Made by a program: the position numbers and the translations under genes. The notes under the pieces are model-generated. The model was not told the origin of the DNA, did not search any database, and worked only from the letters and a program-made list of their open reading frames with translations. DNA of 64,000 nucleotides, taken from positions 1 through 64,000 of the forward strand of contig MCFL01000085.1 in assembly GCA_002102555.1 (NCBI GenBank), written 5' to 3'. Positions 62,011-64,000 of this stretch are shown here, piece after piece. The first letter of the stretch is position 1, and every line of letters begins with the position of its first letter. This DNA is from Catenaria anguillulae PL171. Its lineage: Eukaryota > Blastocladiomycota > Blastocladiomycetes > Blastocladiales > Catenariaceae.

Positions 62011-64000
62011 ATGTCGCAGGAATCCTCCCTCACGCTACAAACAAGCCTGCCCGACTCCTTTTCCACCGCCACGGTTACCCAAGTGCAGGCTGCCAACCGT
62101 CCTCCGACTCCGACGGAAGCACGGCCGCTTGCTGACGCGAATGCAGCACCCATTGCCCCAACAACTGAACAAGCGGCAGCGGTAGCGGCTGCAGGTAAGT
62201 CGTATACCATTCCATGACCTTGATATCGATATGCATTCGGGCGCCGACCGGATGGACCCACTCTCACGCCATGTGTGGTCTCCCGATTGGCAGGTGTCGC
62301 ATTGGCGCAGCCGCTCATGGCATTTGGTCCTGGTGGTCGCCGCAATCGAGTCTCACAGGCCTGCGAGAGCTGCCGCAAGCGCAAAGTCAAGTGCTCGGGC
62401 CCGCAGCTGGGCCTCCTGCAAACATGCCGCCATTGCCTCGAATACCGGCTCGAATGTGTTTGGGCGACTGGTTTGAAGAACCGCGTTGCACCCGGTGGCA
62501 GCCGAGGCAGCAAGGCAAAAAGAGCCAATAGCGCTTTGTCTCAATCATTGTTGACTGACGACGGAGCGGATCTTGGAAGCATGGATGGCGTTACACGGGA
62601 CGATTCTCAAGCACAGTCAGCCCCTTCGGCCGCCCCCGCTGCAATCACGCAGCCACACTCGAAAGGAAAAGGCGCACGCAGAAGCACCAATGTCAAGCGC
62701 CAACAGCAAACAGATGCCCGGGAGGCCATCGATAGTGGGGCAGCGTCTGACACTCCCTCCTCCTCATTCGCTGCTGGTCGTGCGACTTCGCTCCCCAACA
62801 CCACTAGGCCCCATCCGTCGAAATCGCGCCGAGTCGAAACACAATTGTCCTCTGCACCTGCTGCTGGGCCGCCGTCCGCCTTGTCGACACTGTCGAACGT
62901 GCGTGTGGCAACCGATCACGATGTGCAAGAGCTGGCCAATCACTTGACGCTGGTTGTGTCGCTTGACGAGTTGGGGCAAACCCGCGGCATGTCCAATTAC
63001 GGGACGTCGACTGGGTTGGCAGCACTCCGGGAGTGGTCGCCAACGGTCGCCCAGGGTATTCTCTGTTCCCCATTATCATTAGACCGAACCGAATGCAAGG
63101 CACTCACCTACCGAATGCAAGGCACTCACCTTCACCATTGAACATCCCAGGCTTGTTTTCTGTTACTCCATTCACCGAACCTGCACTTCCAACGTCTGCC
63201 CTACTGCGCGAAAACCAACTGTTCCCCTCTCGCCTTGCAGCAACCACCCTCATCAACGTGTTTTTCGACTCGTCGGGCAAATGGCTCACATTTGCAAGCC
63301 GTCGAAACGCCCTTGCACAACTCGACTCGCCCACGCCGCACTATGCGTTTCTATACGCCGTCATGGCCTTTGGCGCATTCAAGCTCGAAATGGGCTACGG
63401 GCTCACGGTGCTCAACTCGGACATGCTGCTTTCGCGTTTGTTTTCGGAGCGCGCAAAGCGCCTGCTTGCGCCCACCATGTCTGCGCACGTGCAGACCATC
63501 GAGTCGGTGCAAGCGCTCATGCTGCTGTCGTGCTACTCGCTCAACGTCCCCGGCACATCGGCCTGGGGCATGTCTGGCCTGGCCATTCGCATGGCGTTTG
63601 ATATGGGCTTGCACCTCGACTTTCGCGCGGCGCCGTTTCGCGAAAAGGTGGCGCCGGCATTGATCCCGACGTATGCAAAGACGTTTGCGTTCATGTATGC
63701 GTTTGACCGGCACATTTCCGTGACGCTTGGGCGGCCCATGATGCTCAATGAGGAAGAATGTTACCTCAACTTGAACGAGTTGATGAAGACGCCTGAAAAT
63801 CTCGCGCGGTATCCGCCCGACGTCCATGACGAGCTCGTTGCGCCCGACGAGTACTTTTTGTGGTCGATTCGGCTGGCCGACCTGTCTGGCAAGATCATTC
63901 GCACGCTCAACTGCATCCAGTACCACCGGCAACTGCCCTTCACGCTGCCCGAGCTGCACCAAATGCTCTCGCAATACCGCACAGAGGTGCCCCCACGGCT
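62011..64000 (+). CDS. Zn2Cys6 fungal transcription factor 3 (3' end outside window)
   Basis: Exons 62011-62194, 62294-63055, 63151 to beyond 64000; introns 99 and 95 nt, both phase 1. The cluster is CESCRKRKVKC-(10)-CRHCLEYRLEC, so the loop between the third and fourth Cys is ten residues instead of the usual five to nine. A Ser/Lys/Arg-rich linker follows, then LTLVVSLDELGQTRGMSNYG. Across intron 2 the frame continues into LFSVTPFTEP and the middle-homology domain: FLYAVMAFGAFKLEMGYGLT, VQALMLLSCYSLNVPGTSAW, IRMAFDMGLHLDFRAAPF. The last four stretches are near copies of those in factor 1, so factors 1 and 3 are close paralogues. The C-terminal part lies off the right edge. Confidence 0.9.
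63088..63131. repeat. 22-bp perfect tandem duplication inside intron 2 of Zn2Cys6 factor 3
   Basis: The 22-mer starting ACCGAATGCAAGG occurs twice head to tail (63088-63109 and 63110-63131). Without it the intron would be 73 nt, the usual size in this window, so it looks like a recent insertion by replication slippage. Confidence 0.9.

Noticed and set aside
1-64000. tRNA, rRNA, CRISPR arrays, operons or ribosome-binding sites
   Set aside because: Eukaryotic nuclear DNA; no tRNA T-loop/anticodon arrangement or rRNA segment was recognised by eye, though a covariance-model scan could find what I missed.

Overview
The window is nuclear DNA from a fungus, most likely an early-diverging flagellated (zoosporic) lineage such as Blastocladiomycota or Chytridiomycota. 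The evidence is as follows. Genes carry short spliceosomal introns (mostly 60-95 nt) with GTACGY/GTATGY donors. Fungal families are present: an APSES cell-cycle factor and three Zn2Cys6 regulators. A FAM92/CIBAR-type BAR protein, a family tied to cilia, points to a flagellated organism. Coding DNA is GC-rich and full of Ala/Ser/Pro/Gln low complexity. The species itself cannot be fixed from the sequence alone.

Layout, left to right: frameshifted 5' part of a cytochrome P450 (1-511, -); two tandem seven-TM family genes, A (decayed) and B (-); APSES/ankyrin factor (-); seven-TM gene C (-); secreted repeat-rich wall protein (-); degenerate eIF4A paralogue beside the authentic eIF4A (-); CMR1/WDR76-like WD40 protein (-); PYROXD1-like oxidoreductase (-); FAM92 BAR protein (-), divergent from a USP10/Ubp3-like deubiquitinase (+); three tandem seven-TM genes D, E, F (+); membrane-anchored amidohydrolase (+); decayed Copia-type gag (-); ASTE1-like nuclease-fold protein (-); an intact gag-only gene (-); TspO (-); hAT transposase relic (+); hypothetical protein (-); Zn2Cys6 factor 1 (-); seven-TM genes G and H (-, one frameshift each); Zn2Cys6 factor 2 (-); Zn2Cys6 factor 3 (+, runs off the right edge).

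The most striking content is an eight-copy family of multi-exon seven-TM proteins with GPCR-like layout (long Ser/Thr-rich loop between TM5 and TM6). I cannot assign it to a named family. Exon architecture is conserved: wherever the full set of introns is kept, exon 2 is exactly 217 nt and exon 3 exactly 62 nt. Introns have been lost stepwise in other copies, and three copies carry frameshifts. Two of these copies lie between Zn2Cys6 factors 1 and 2.

A second notable feature is a full-length eIF4A duplicate that has lost most catalytic helicase motifs while keeping an open frame and one ancestral intron position. Housekeeping genes in the window are intact, so the indels in the P450, gag and seven-TM copies look more like gene decay than poor sequence, although sequence error in single cases cannot be excluded. 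All exon structures were derived by eye from GT-AG borders, reading frame and family comparison.
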